29,838 nucleotides of DNA. Source: Nitrospirota bacterium. GTDB taxonomy: Bacteria; JACPQY01. Below, in pieces: positions 7,601 through 15,142 of this stretch. Location of the stretch: NCBI GenBank assembly GCA_016190245.1, contig JACPQY010000072.1, forward strand, positions 1-29,838. Reading direction: 5' to 3'. How positions within the stretch are numbered: the first letter of the stretch is position 1; each line of letters begins with the position of its first letter. A program made the position numbers and the translations under genes. Below the pieces are notes generated by a model, which saw only the letters and a list, made by a program, of their open reading frames with translations, was not told the DNA's origin and ran no database searches.

Positions 7601-7913
7601 CCTCCTGCCCGCGATCCAACAAAAGCTCTAGAGCCGGCGATGTAGGTCCCCCTCACCCGGTCTTTCCGCCGATCGGCGGACAAGCCGACCACCCTCCCCG
7701 CCTGTCCGGTCCGCCACGGCGGACGAACGGGCAGGTCCCGCTGGCGTGAGAGGGGAGGGCGCGGGGCTCCGACCGGGCGAAGCAACAGCCGGCACTTTGG
7801 AGCCAAGCGTACATTGACCGGCGTCATGGCCAGCCGGGGTCCCCTCGGGCAGCTTGAATCGGAAGGACAAGTTTTCCCAAACGGCCGGCACTGGGAACTG
7901 AGAGGAGGACGCG
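7601..7913. other. Intergenic region without a convincing gene
   Basis: About 310 bases between aroD and the SCO protein. The first two thirds hold a hairpin-rich repeat-like element (7648-7759, listed separately). The rest is plain sequence leading to the AGGAGG ribosome-binding site at 7903-7908. No strong promoter could be picked out, and the short frames here lack protein-like composition. Confidence 0.6.
7648..7759. repeat. REP/MITE-like hairpin-rich intergenic element
   Basis: The element starts CCCCCTCAC (7648-7656) and ends GTGAGAGGGGAGGG (7746-7759), approximate inverted ends. Inside are a perfect 16-bp palindrome TCCGCCGATCGGCGGA (7665-7680) and a hairpin GTCCGCC-AC-GGCGGAC (7709-7724). 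That hairpin is extended by CCTGTCCG and CGGGCAGG with one mismatch (7701-7735). The layout is typical of dispersed non-coding repeats. No second copy was noticed in this window. Confidence 0.5.
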
Positions 7914-8840
7914 CTGGGACTGGTCGTCTTTGCGTTTTGGCTGATCGGAACGGCGGCTTGGTGGGCCTTGGCTCTTGTGCCGCTTCCAGCGGGCGCCCCC
8001 GAGTGGATGGATCGAGTTCGCGAGATCTGTTTCGGATCATCCCCCGGTGGGTTGCCGGACACCTTCGGATGGATCGGCCTGATCCTGGGCCCGGCTTCGA
8101 CGTTGGCCGCGCTCATCGTCATCTGGTCCCCGCAGTTTCGCTTTTCGCTGTCAGGCACGCTTAGGAGACTGGTGGGGGCGGGTCTTGCCGGTGTGATGTT
8201 GGCCGGCATCGCTTGGACGGGCGAGCGTATCCATCGGGCCTGGAAGGTTATGCCTCCGTTGCCCGGTTCGCACGTCTCCGTGGATGGAATGCCGTCTTCC
8301 TATCCGCGGGTGGATCGCCCAGCCCCGGATTTCTCCTTGATCGATGAGGCCGGCCGAACGTGGTCCCTTGCAGATTGCCGAGGTCGGCCCACGCTCCTGA
8401 CCTTCGCCTTCGCTCACTGCGAGACGACCTGTCCCACCATCGTCAAGAATGCGATCGCGGCGGTCGAGTCCGCCCGCCCACTCCGGCCGATCCTTCTGAT
8501 CGTCACGCTGGACCCCTCGCGGGACACGCCGCCATCCCTCCCTTCGATCGCCCGGGAGTGGGGGCTTCGCGAGGATATGCATGTCCTGTCGGGAACCCCC
8601 GCCGAGGTCGAAAGCGTTCTGGACACATTCAACGTGAGACGCCGGCGGGACAATTCAACGGGAGAAGTTGAGCACCCTTCGCTCGCGTACGTGCTGGGAC
8701 CGGACGGAAGGCTGGTGTACGAACTGAGGGTACTTTCGAGGTCCTGGTTCGAGCAGGCGATTGAGCGCGTGGGTGGGGGGGGCAAGTCGGCAAGGTCCCG
8801 GGACCGCGAGTCGGCCCGCAAAGCCCAGCGGCCGGGCTGA
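7914..8840 (+). CDS. SCO1/SenC-type copper-binding thioredoxin-fold protein with N-terminal membrane helices
   Basis: SCO proteins deliver copper to cytochrome oxidase CuA or act as periplasmic thiol-disulfide proteins. The copper site is complete: CETTC (C169, C173) and H254 in VEHPSLAY, within a thioredoxin fold starting at APDFSLID. The upstream part contains hydrophobic segments for three membrane helices. I place the start at CTG 7914 because AGGAGG (7903-7908) lies five bases upstream. The frame from there gives a clean first helix (LVVFAFWLIGTAAWWALAL). TTG 7968 has no good ribosome-binding site and would cut off that helix. An in-frame stop at 7899 excludes anything longer. No oxidase genes are adjacent. 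The C-terminal 25 residues are basic and low-complexity. Confidence 0.82.
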   Translation: MGLVVFAFWLIGTAAWWALALVPLPAGAPEWMDRVREICFGSSPGGLPDTFGWIGLILGPASTLAALIVIWSPQFRFSLSGTLRRLVGAGLAGVMLAGIAWTGERIHRAWKVMPPLPGSHVSVDGMPSSYPRVDRPAPDFSLIDEAGRTWSLADCRGRPTLLTFAFAHCETTCPTIVKNAIAAVESARPLRPILLIVTLDPSRDTPPSLPSIAREWGLREDMHVLSGTPAEVESVLDTFNVRRRRDNSTGEVEHPSLAYVLGPDGRLVYELRVLSRSWFEQAIERVGGGGKSARSRDRESARKAQRPG

Positions 8841-8856
8841 CACTGCCGCCCGCAGC

Positions 8857-10641
8857 CTACGGGCGATACAGCACGTACACCTCGCCGGCACGAGCGCGGC
8901 CGACGGAGACCGTGATGAGCCAGCGGCGTCCCTCGCGGTCCATCGCGTGCTCGGCGAGAAGATCCTCCGCCCGAATCGGGATGCCGCGGTCGTCCCGACC
9001 GCTGGCGTTGGCGTAGCCCTTGAAGTTGATGCGCACGTCCCCGGCAGGTGGCGTCGTCTCGGCAGCCACGATTTCGAGGGTCTGGGAGCGCTCCACTTCA
9101 AGGGTCTCGCCCGGTTCGAGCCAAGTTCGCTGACCGTCCGCAAGGACGAGCAGCCGCTCCAGCCGCGGCCGCGTGAGATGGAGGAACCACGCGGCGGCCT
9201 CCCGCCCGGCCTGCGTGGCCGAAATCTTGTACGTCTCACCACGGCGGTCCACCGACCACCGCGGCAGGAGATCCGTGGCGGTGTTCACGGCATAGGCGAG
9301 GTCGTGGCCCAGGTTCTCCCTCCGCTGGTCCGGCGGGACGAAACCCAGGAGGTTCACCTTGAACGGGCCTTCTTTGCCGGAGGCGAGCTCCAGCAGGGTG
9401 AGGGTCTCCCCCAACGGGACATCGAGGACGGCATTGGGCCGCAGCCACTGGTCCCTCTCGCCGTGACGGACGCGCAGGGAAATCCCCTCCGTGGGCTCGG
9501 ATCGCTCGGCCGCCACCTCGATGCGCACCTCGCCGCAGGGGAGGCTGTCTTTGCGGGCGACGACCGACGTGGCGTGGTCAATCACGATCGGCCGGTGCAT
9601 GTCGTTGTCGCCCCCGAGCCCCACCACGTCCGCAGAGAGCCCGCGTTCATAGTTCGACTGGACGTGCTCGACCTCGATCTCGGACCCCGGCGGCACGGCG
9701 ATGGTCTCGCGGTCCCGCGCCACGACAGGTCGGCCCTGTCCCACGCGGATCACCATGAACTCCAGGCGCGGGGGATCGAAGCGCACGGGGGGCAGATCCG
9801 GCACCACGTCGAACAGCTTGAAGAACTCATTGATCACCGTGGACTGGTAGCGCAGCCGGGCCGAGTGAGGCTGGATGCTCTTGCTGGTCTCCACGCCGAA
9901 GGCAGGGATCCCGACCTTCGTCACCGCAAAGAACGTGGCCGAGAGGCGCTGTTCGGGGTGGGGCGAGTCCGGGTCTCCCGTGCGGGTGTTCTTCACGTGG
10001 AAATGATGCCGCGCCTCCGTGATCTCCGCGTTGGCCCCCGCCGCCGCCTGCTCCGCGATGTCGCGCAGCGGGATGATCTTCTTCTCCTCGGTTTCGTGGG
10101 TCTCGGCATCGATGATGATGCTTTGACCCCACCGCTTCGGGCTGACCTCGTCGTTCATCGCCTCGGGCGAGTAGAAGCCGGATCCGTCGTGAAGATTGAG
10201 CAGGAGCTGACTTTCGCGCATGAGGGACTGGAGGACCTGGACCACTCTCTCCTCGTAGATGTTGTCCCTTGCGGCTTTGTTGAACTGCCGATTCATGTCC
10301 GCGTTGATGGCCCGGGTGTTCTGCATGATCGTCTTGAAGTTGGCGCGAGGGATGACGATGAGGTTCCCCCGCTTGAGCGTGAGGTCCACATAGAGGTCGG
10401 CGGTGAGATAGCCGCCCGGCTCGTCGCCCTGGATTCCACCGATCATCATGATCGTGTGGCCGGGCTCACGGCCGAAGATCTTGTAGACGTCGAGCTGGTA
10501 GTCCGTGTTCTCGAAGTAGGTGAGGCGCTGCGTGTCCGCGCGAGAGGGAAAGGGATGGGCAAGAGCCAGGAGGAGAACCGAGAGGAGCAGGGGTGCGAGG
10601 CGCGGCCGGTCGGGCGGGCGCGGCCGCGTTGCGGGGGTCAT
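8857..10641 (-). CDS. M99-family zinc carboxypeptidase, Csd4/Pgp1-like peptidoglycan hydrolase
   Basis: A 594-aa exported protein. The signal peptide (about residues 14-35, ending PSRADT) is followed by a carboxypeptidase domain with GGIQGDEPGGY (Q71, E74) and LNLHDGSGFY (H151). This matches the unusual Gln-Glu-His zinc site described for Helicobacter pylori Csd4, including the roughly 80-residue spacing to the His. Csd4/Pgp1 trims tripeptide to dipeptide stems and gives cells their helical shape. The C-terminal half (about 300-594) contains several beta-rich repeats with Arg/Glu-rich strands, probably accessory domains. ATG 10641 fits the signal peptide. ATG 10707 would add residues coded by a heptamer repeat and is less likely. 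The gene follows the Csd6-like gene on the same strand, and the pairing supports the role. It converges on the SCO gene with a 16-bp gap. Confidence 0.85.
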   Translation of the reverse strand: MTPATRPRPPDRPRLAPLLLSVLLLALAHPFPSRADTQRLTYFENTDYQLDVYKIFGREPGHTIMMIGGIQGDEPGGYLTADLYVDLTLKRGNLIVIPRANFKTIMQNTRAINADMNRQFNKAARDNIYEERVVQVLQSLMRESQLLLNLHDGSGFYSPEAMNDEVSPKRWGQSIIIDAETHETEEKKIIPLRDIAEQAAAGANAEITEARHHFHVKNTRTGDPDSPHPEQRLSATFFAVTKVGIPAFGVETSKSIQPHSARLRYQSTVINEFFKLFDVVPDLPPVRFDPPRLEFMVIRVGQGRPVVARDRETIAVPPGSEIEVEHVQSNYERGLSADVVGLGGDNDMHRPIVIDHATSVVARKDSLPCGEVRIEVAAERSEPTEGISLRVRHGERDQWLRPNAVLDVPLGETLTLLELASGKEGPFKVNLLGFVPPDQRRENLGHDLAYAVNTATDLLPRWSVDRRGETYKISATQAGREAAAWFLHLTRPRLERLLVLADGQRTWLEPGETLEVERSQTLEIVAAETTPPAGDVRINFKGYANASGRDDRGIPIRAEDLLAEHAMDREGRRWLITVSVGRARAGEVYVLYRP

Positions 10642-10662
10642 CCCCCCGGCTGGCGGAGACTT

Positions 10663-10704
10663 GAGATCTGAGATCTGAGATTGGAAATCTGAGATTTGAG
10701 ATTC
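10663..10704. repeat. Tandem heptamer repeat (six GAGATCT-like units)
   Basis: Six consecutive 7-bp units: GAGATCT, GAGATCT, GAGATTG, GAAATCT, GAGATTT, GAGATTC. They sit in the 80-base gap between the Csd6-like and Csd4-like genes. The AT-rich composition stands out from the surroundings. Heptamer tandem repeats of this sort are known as non-coding elements in some bacterial lineages. It could also affect the start or coupling of the downstream gene. Confidence 0.75.
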
Positions 10705-10721
10705 CATATGAGGTGGGGGGG

Positions 10722-12446
10722 TCATTCCGGCTCCAGCAACCCGGCCCCCACGAGCGGGAACGGCTCGACCGGCCGGTAGGGCATCCACGATTCGGTCAGG
10801 ATCCGGTACTCCGCCCCTTCCTTCGTCAAGTAGATCCGTTTCACGCCCACGTCCCTCAGATCGTCCGACTGGTAGTTCTGCACGTATTGTGCCACGACGA
10901 TCTCCTGTGCGCCTAGGGGGGGAGGTTCCGCGTACCGCAGGAGTTTGAGTTCCTCCATGCCGATGCGCACATCGGACTTGGCTTCGAAGATGCGGGACTT
11001 GTACGCGCGCCACTGCGCCTTGTTGCGCCCGAGGGCTTGGAACCGATCGGAGTAAAACGCCATGTAGGCATTGAGATCTCCCTTCTCCCAGGCCTTTGCC
11101 CAGCCCTCGACCGTGCGGCGCAGTTGGGCGCGGTCGCGCAGGCTTTTCTCTCGTCCCGCGAAGGTGAGGCGGTCAGTCACGGCGATGGGTGTCATGTGGA
11201 TGCTCAGGAACTGGGCGAGGGCGGAAAGTGTGCTGTTGCGCACCACCACACAGCCTCGCGAATTGAAGGGCGGCCGCTCTTCCTCCTTCCGGTCCACCCC
11301 GTGCAGCCAGATCCCGCCGCCGGACTTGCCCAGCCAGGTATCGATCTCGTTGGGGTAGTTCATCGGGAAGGCCATGGCTCCGAAGCGAGGCTCGAGCCGC
11401 TCGCCCGGGATGCGGGTGGTGAAGAAGTAAATGCCCTCGGGCGTTCGCTCGTCGCCCCGCGTCCGTTTGTCCCCGCTCATCCGGCCGGTGGTGGTTGGGT
11501 ATTCGGCGACGCGTTCGATCTCGCCGGAGAGGTGTTGTTTGTAAAGGAAGAGCCGCTGGGTGGATTTCTCCACGACCAGCGCGTAGGGCTGGCTCCCGCC
11601 GATGTCCACCAGGACGTTGGGGTAGTTGATCTTCTCACGCTCCTCGCGGAGGCGGGCGACGGCCCCGCGGATCTCATCGGCCTCGGTCTGGAGGGTGCGG
11701 TCGGAGGGGAAGGCGGGGAGGGCCCGTTCGTAGGCATCCAGGGCCTGCTCCAGCCGGCCGGCGGTTTTATAGGCGCGCGCGAGAAGGACGAGAGCCGGCG
11801 ACAGTCGGGGGTCCTTCGCAAGAGCGACCTCGAGGTGACCGATCGCCCGCTCGGTCTGGCCTCGCTCCAGGCTGATCTGGCCGAGGAGCGTGTAGACCTG
11901 GGGTTCGAGCGAGCGGCGGCTTCGCAGGATGCCGAGGTGCCGTTCGGCCGAGTCGTGGTCGTGGCGCTGGATGAGGAGTTGGGCAAGCCGCAGGCGGAGC
12001 GTATCGATCGATTCGTCGAGCTGAAGGGCGGTGGTGTATTCGACGATGGCCTGGCCTTCCCGCCCCGCGCTCTCAAGTCGGGTCCCGCGCTCGATGAAGC
12101 GGTCAGCCCCGAGATCGGGCCGGCCGCGCGCGGCGGCCTTGAACTGGGCGACGGCGTCGTTCCAGCGTCCCTCGGCCCTGAGGAGGAGGCCGGAGTAGTA
12201 TTGGAAGAGCGGCTGGGCGGGCTGGGATTCGATGAGGGCCTTGAGGAGGGCGTGTTTCTCCTGCGGGAGGGTGCCCGCCTCGAGGAGTTCGCCCAGAAGA
12301 TGCACGGCTTGGCGCAGGTGCTCATCCGCCTGCTCGATTTCGGCGGAGGGTGCGGCCGCGGGCGCGGCGAGTGCCGCGTGAGGGGAGGCAAGGAATGGCA
12401 CGAGCAGCCATCCCCAAGTCCAGCGGAAGTTCAGTCCCTTGAACAT
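10722..12446 (-). CDS. TPR-containing L,D-transpeptidase-fold enzyme, Csd6/Pgp2-like L,D-carboxypeptidase
   Basis: A 574-aa exported protein. It has a signal peptide (residues 1-28, ending HAALA), TPR-like helical repeats (about 80-250), a YkuD catalytic domain (about 275-430) with H382 in IWLHGVDR and nucleophile C399 in NSRGCVVV, and a C-terminal NTF2-like domain (about 440-560, WAKAWEKGDLNAYMAFYS). YkuD plus NTF2 is the architecture of Csd6 (Helicobacter), Pgp2 (Campylobacter) and Bd1075 (Bdellovibrio), L,D-carboxypeptidases that cut tetrapeptide to tripeptide stems and set cell curvature. The product is the substrate of the adjacent Csd4-like enzyme. The N-terminal TPR domain is an addition and may recruit partners. 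ATG 12446 was chosen for the signal peptide. An exchange activity (true L,D-transpeptidase) cannot be excluded. Confidence 0.87.
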   Translation of the reverse strand: MFKGLNFRWTWGWLLVPFLASPHAALAAPAAAPSAEIEQADEHLRQAVHLLGELLEAGTLPQEKHALLKALIESQPAQPLFQYYSGLLLRAEGRWNDAVAQFKAAARGRPDLGADRFIERGTRLESAGREGQAIVEYTTALQLDESIDTLRLRLAQLLIQRHDHDSAERHLGILRSRRSLEPQVYTLLGQISLERGQTERAIGHLEVALAKDPRLSPALVLLARAYKTAGRLEQALDAYERALPAFPSDRTLQTEADEIRGAVARLREEREKINYPNVLVDIGGSQPYALVVEKSTQRLFLYKQHLSGEIERVAEYPTTTGRMSGDKRTRGDERTPEGIYFFTTRIPGERLEPRFGAMAFPMNYPNEIDTWLGKSGGGIWLHGVDRKEEERPPFNSRGCVVVRNSTLSALAQFLSIHMTPIAVTDRLTFAGREKSLRDRAQLRRTVEGWAKAWEKGDLNAYMAFYSDRFQALGRNKAQWRAYKSRIFEAKSDVRIGMEELKLLRYAEPPPLGAQEIVVAQYVQNYQSDDLRDVGVKRIYLTKEGAEYRILTESWMPYRPVEPFPLVGAGLLEPE

Positions 12447-12475
12447 CGGCAGGCGTCCTGTTGCAAGGCGGCGGT

Positions 12476-12505
12476 ATTTTCCTCGGATTGCCCCCCGGTT
12501 GTCAA
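12476..12505 (-). promoter_or_regulatory. Promoter for the csd6/csd4-like genes
   Basis: On the minus strand TTGACA (12505-12500) is followed by an 18-bp spacer and GAAAAT (12481-12476), predicting a start near 12469, about 23 bases before the ATG. It lies back to back with the FTR1 promoter in a 177-bp divergent region. Confidence 0.5.
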
Positions 12506-12541
12506 CCCGCGCGAGTTCTTGCCGTGGAGGAGGCGCGCCAC

Positions 12542-12569
12542 TTGACACTTTGCGGAACTCCTGTATCCT
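12542..12569 (+). promoter_or_regulatory. Sigma70-type promoter of the FTR1 permease gene
   Basis: TTGACA (12542-12547), 16 bp, TATCCT (12564-12569), with a predicted start near 12576. The Fur-box-like sequence at 12582-12600 lies immediately downstream, where a bound repressor would block initiation or escape. Confidence 0.55.
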
Positions 12570-12581
12570 GACCGCGTAAAT

Positions 12582-12600
12582 GATAATGAAAGTCAATATC
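12582..12600. promoter_or_regulatory. Fur-box-like operator upstream of FTR1
   Basis: The 19 bases from 12582 match GATAATGATAATCATTATC at 16 positions, with TGATA and TATCA outer arms (12581-12601). It lies between the predicted transcription start and the AAGGGGG ribosome-binding site (12611-12617). Iron repression by Fur is the expected mode. Confidence 0.7.
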
Positions 12601-12623
12601 ATCTAGGACCAAGGGGGTCCACA

Positions 12624-13442
12624 ATGTTCGAGTCCTTCGTGATCACGCTTCGGGAAGGTATGGAGGCATTTCTGATCGTCGCCATCAGCGTCGGCTACCT
12701 GCGCAAGACGGGCCGCGGGTCGCTCGTCCGGGCCGTCGGCTGGGGTGCGGTCGCCTCCGTTCTGGCGAGCGTCGGGGCGGGGGTTCTCCTCGAACGGGCC
12801 TTGAATCAGCCGCTGTGGGAGGGTGTTCTCGCCGTGGCGGCCGCGCTGCTGGTGGGCACCATGACCGTCCACCTGGCTGTGGCCGCGCGGACGCTCAAGA
12901 AGCGAGTGGAGAGCCGATTGGAGGCGGCCACGCGCAAGCCCGGCCCTGCCGCCTACGCGGGCCTTTTCCTCTTCACCGTGCTGATGGTCACGCGCGAGGG
13001 CATGGAGACGGCGCTCCTGCTCGGCAGTTTGCTGGTTCAGGAAGGCTCCACTTCGGTGCTGGCGGGCGCTCTTCTCGGTCTCTTCGCGGCGGCGGGGCTC
13101 GCGTGGCTCTGGAGTCGATATGGTCATCGCGTGAACCTGGCGCACTTCTTCCAGGTCACCGCGGTCTTCTTGTTCGTTTTTCTCGTCCAGCTTCTGATCT
13201 ACGGCTTCCACGAGATCACGGAGGCGGGCGTCCTTCCGATCGAAAGGACGCTGAACGATCGGCTCCATTGGGCCACCGAGCCGTTCGGCCCCGAGGGGCT
13301 CTACGGGCAGTGGCTGACCTACGCGATGGTGATGCTTCCGCTGGCTTGGCTGGCGTGGGCGTCGCTGCGCGACCGGATGCTGCCCAAGGCGATCGCCGCG
13401 TCGGGGGGACACAGGCCGGGGTTCTCCGACCGAAAAGGTTGA
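12624..13442 (+). CDS. FTR1-family iron permease
   Basis: A 272-aa polytopic inner-membrane protein with two REGME motifs, R10-E14 in TM1 and R124-E128 in TM4, the REXXE iron-transport signatures of the FTR1/EfeU family. About seven hydrophobic segments fit the family. FTR1 permeases import iron, in several systems as Fe(III) formed by an oxidase or delivered by periplasmic partners. ATG 12624 is preceded by AAGGGGG six bases upstream. The Fur-box-like site before the gene agrees with iron import. No EfeO, EfeB, multicopper oxidase or P19 partner gene is adjacent. The next genes are instead a porin, a cytochrome-porin and a flavin protein, an unusual setting. Confidence 0.9.
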   Translation: MFESFVITLREGMEAFLIVAISVGYLRKTGRGSLVRAVGWGAVASVLASVGAGVLLERALNQPLWEGVLAVAAALLVGTMTVHLAVAARTLKKRVESRLEAATRKPGPAAYAGLFLFTVLMVTREGMETALLLGSLLVQEGSTSVLAGALLGLFAAAGLAWLWSRYGHRVNLAHFFQVTAVFLFVFLVQLLIYGFHEITEAGVLPIERTLNDRLHWATEPFGPEGLYGQWLTYAMVMLPLAWLAWASLRDRMLPKAIAASGGHRPGFSDRKG

Positions 13443-13498
13443 CGGCCGTCATGGTCTTCCCCGTGGGAGCCCGTATCATCTCGGCCTTCCGAACAGAT

Positions 13499-13517
13499 GA
13501 TATTGAGAATCATTAGC
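13499..13517. promoter_or_regulatory. Fur-box-like operator upstream of the acidic porin
   Basis: The 19 bases from 13499 match the Fur consensus at 16 positions, including the central AATCATTA block. It lies in the 135-bp gap between FTR1 and the porin, downstream of TATCAT (13474-13479), a possible -10 without a clear -35. The porin and later genes may thus have a second iron-controlled promoter. Confidence 0.65.
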
Positions 13518-13577
13518 AACAAGGCGGACGGGAATAAGCCCCGCCGGGAAGGACCAATCAAAGGAAGGGAGAGTCCA

Positions 13578-14981
13578 ATGAAGACACGGTTGGCAAAGAC
13601 TTGGTGGGCGCTCGGCGCTGCGGCGGGCGCGCTTTTGGCCGCGGACGTCTCGCGGGCTTCCGATGTGAAAATCGGCGGCTACGGCTCGTTCCGGTGGAAT
13701 ACCACTGCGGGGAGCGAAGACGTCAAGGGCGTCCCGGAAGAACTCAACACGTTCACGCTCCGGCGGTTCGTTCTCACAACGGACGCGCAGCCGGTGCCCC
13801 GATTCCGGTCGTACCTCGAATTCGAACTGGAGCGGTTCCGGCTCATCGAGCTCAAGAAGAAGCTCGAGGTGGGGAGCGCCGATGAGCTCGAGGCGGAACT
13901 GGAGATCGAGAACACCTCCGGCTCCGAGATCAGCCTGGAACAGGTGTGGGGACAGGTGGATCTAGTGGAGCAGGAACTGGGCTTGCGCTTCGGCGGCATT
14001 CTCGTGCCGCTGGGCCGGTACAACATCCGGCACGACGACAACCAGTGGGACATTCCCAAGAGGCCGCTCGTGGATCGCGGCGACGGCGAGCTCGGGATCC
14101 GGTCCGTTCTCCCCTCCAAGGCGGCGTGGGACGAACTGGGCGTGGGTCTCGTGGGGACCTACGACACGTTCGGCTTCGAGGCCTACTACATGAACGGGCC
14201 GACGCTCGATTTCGAGTACGAGTCGGAGTTCGAGAAGGAGTTCACCGCGGACCACAAGGCAGTGGACGTGGAGACGAAGATCGCCACCCGGCTCATGACG
14301 GGGACGTTCGATGTGGACCCGAAGGGGGCGCTCAAGTTCGGGGGCGCGCGCGGGTACGTGTGGCCCGGAGTCGGATCCGAACTGGCTCTCTCGGCCTTCG
14401 GCGGCCGATACACGCCGGAGGAGTTCCCGACTCAGCAGTCGCTCTATTCAGTCGCCGCGGACGGCCTGGGGACGCTCGGCATCCTCGAGGTGGAGGGCGA
14501 AGTGGCCTATTCATCGTTCGGGGACGTCGGGAAGGTCAAGAATGCCGTCGGCATGGAGGCGGAGGCCATGGCGATGCAGACGGTGGACGCCCAGGGGAAT
14601 ATCACCAACATCGACCCCAAGGTGGACGCTCATCCCGACTTGGTGCTCGTGGTCGAGGGCCCGAACCTCCCGGAGAAGTCCTACGGGGGCTGGGTCGAGT
14701 TCCGGTGGCCGATCCCCGTCAACGTATGGGGCGACTCCACCAAGCTCATCCCGCTCGCACGGGTGGAACAAGTCGCCTACCAGAACTGGGACGGCAACGA
14801 CAAGGATGATCGCTCGGCCTTCCGGCTCACTCCGGGGATCGCGCTCCGGCCTTCGCCGCTGGTGACCTTCTCGGCGGTCTACCAACTCACCCAGATGAAC
14901 GATTTCCCCGGAGCGGCGAAAGGGACGACCGAGGACGCCGCGGTGCACTCCGTCCTCGTGGGCGGGGCGTGGGGGTTCTAG
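13578..14981 (+). CDS. Outer-membrane beta-barrel porin with acidic segments
   Basis: A 467-aa protein with a signal peptide (MKTRLAKTWW..., cleavage near residue 27, SRA-SD) followed by alternating beta strands and a C-terminal ...VLVGGAWGF ending in Phe, the outer-membrane insertion signature. GGILVPLGRYNIRHDD and the overall layout resemble phosphate-selective-porin/OprP-like barrels. Two Glu-rich segments (about residues 82-112 and 213-235) are unusual and could bind cations such as Fe2+/Fe3+; that is inference. The start has AAGGAAGGGAGAG just upstream. The 81 bases of in-frame sequence before it include the Fur-box-like site, so the longer frame is rejected. It is probably the outer-membrane entry point of the iron system. 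Confidence 0.8.
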   Translation: MKTRLAKTWWALGAAAGALLAADVSRASDVKIGGYGSFRWNTTAGSEDVKGVPEELNTFTLRRFVLTTDAQPVPRFRSYLEFELERFRLIELKKKLEVGSADELEAELEIENTSGSEISLEQVWGQVDLVEQELGLRFGGILVPLGRYNIRHDDNQWDIPKRPLVDRGDGELGIRSVLPSKAAWDELGVGLVGTYDTFGFEAYYMNGPTLDFEYESEFEKEFTADHKAVDVETKIATRLMTGTFDVDPKGALKFGGARGYVWPGVGSELALSAFGGRYTPEEFPTQQSLYSVAADGLGTLGILEVEGEVAYSSFGDVGKVKNAVGMEAEAMAMQTVDAQGNITNIDPKVDAHPDLVLVVEGPNLPEKSYGGWVEFRWPIPVNVWGDSTKLIPLARVEQVAYQNWDGNDKDDRSAFRLTPGIALRPSPLVTFSAVYQLTQMNDFPGAAKGTTEDAAVHSVLVGGAWGF

Positions 14982-14996
14982 TCTGAGAGGTTCTGG

Positions 14997-15024
14997 GGGG
15001 GGATCGGTCCGAGTCGGTCCCCCC
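14997..15024 (+). terminator. Terminator-like hairpin after the porin gene
   Basis: GGGGGGA (14997-15003) pairs with TCCCCCC (15018-15024) around a 14-base loop. No U-tract follows, so it may attenuate or stabilise the mRNA end rather than terminate fully. A second stem (AAC-C-GGGTC with GACCCGTT, about 15065-15085) follows before the next gene. Confidence 0.4.
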
Positions 15025-15104
15025 GAGGGATGGGATCATGTTGGGGAGAGCTGTTGATGTGCCGAACCGGGTCGCCGGACCCGTTGCTTGTCGCTCTTTC
15101 CATC

Positions 15105-15142
15105 GCTACTGTACAGTGGCCGGCCGTCCAATGTACAGTAGC
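15105..15142. promoter_or_regulatory. 11-bp perfect inverted repeat across the start codon of the cytochrome-porin gene
   Basis: GCTACTGTACA (15105-15115) and TGTACAGTAGC (15132-15142) are exact reverse complements separated by 16 bases that contain GGCCGGCC. The ATG at 15131 lies next to the right arm. It can be read as an operator for a dimeric repressor or as an mRNA hairpin that hides the start. Because TGTACA is itself palindromic, it is also a direct repeat of TGTACAGT at a 22-bp period. Confidence 0.55.

Noticed and set aside
8761-10671. Long plus-strand open frame opposite the M99 carboxypeptidase
   Set aside because: Its translation lacks known motifs and is Arg/His/Asp-rich in the manner of antisense frames in GC-rich DNA; the minus strand has a clear signal peptide and zinc site.
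10642-10707. Upstream start (10707) of the M99 protein through the heptamer repeat
   Set aside because: It would place a repeat-coded segment before the signal peptide; ATG 10641 gives a normal exported N-terminus.
11037-12545. Long plus-strand open frame opposite the Csd6-like gene
   Set aside because: No domain or motif, and the minus-strand gene has the YkuD catalytic motif and signal peptide.
15105-15142. LexA (SOS) box reading of the CTGTACAG-containing repeat
   Set aside because: The spacing does not match the CTGT-N8-ACAG consensus and no DNA-repair gene follows.
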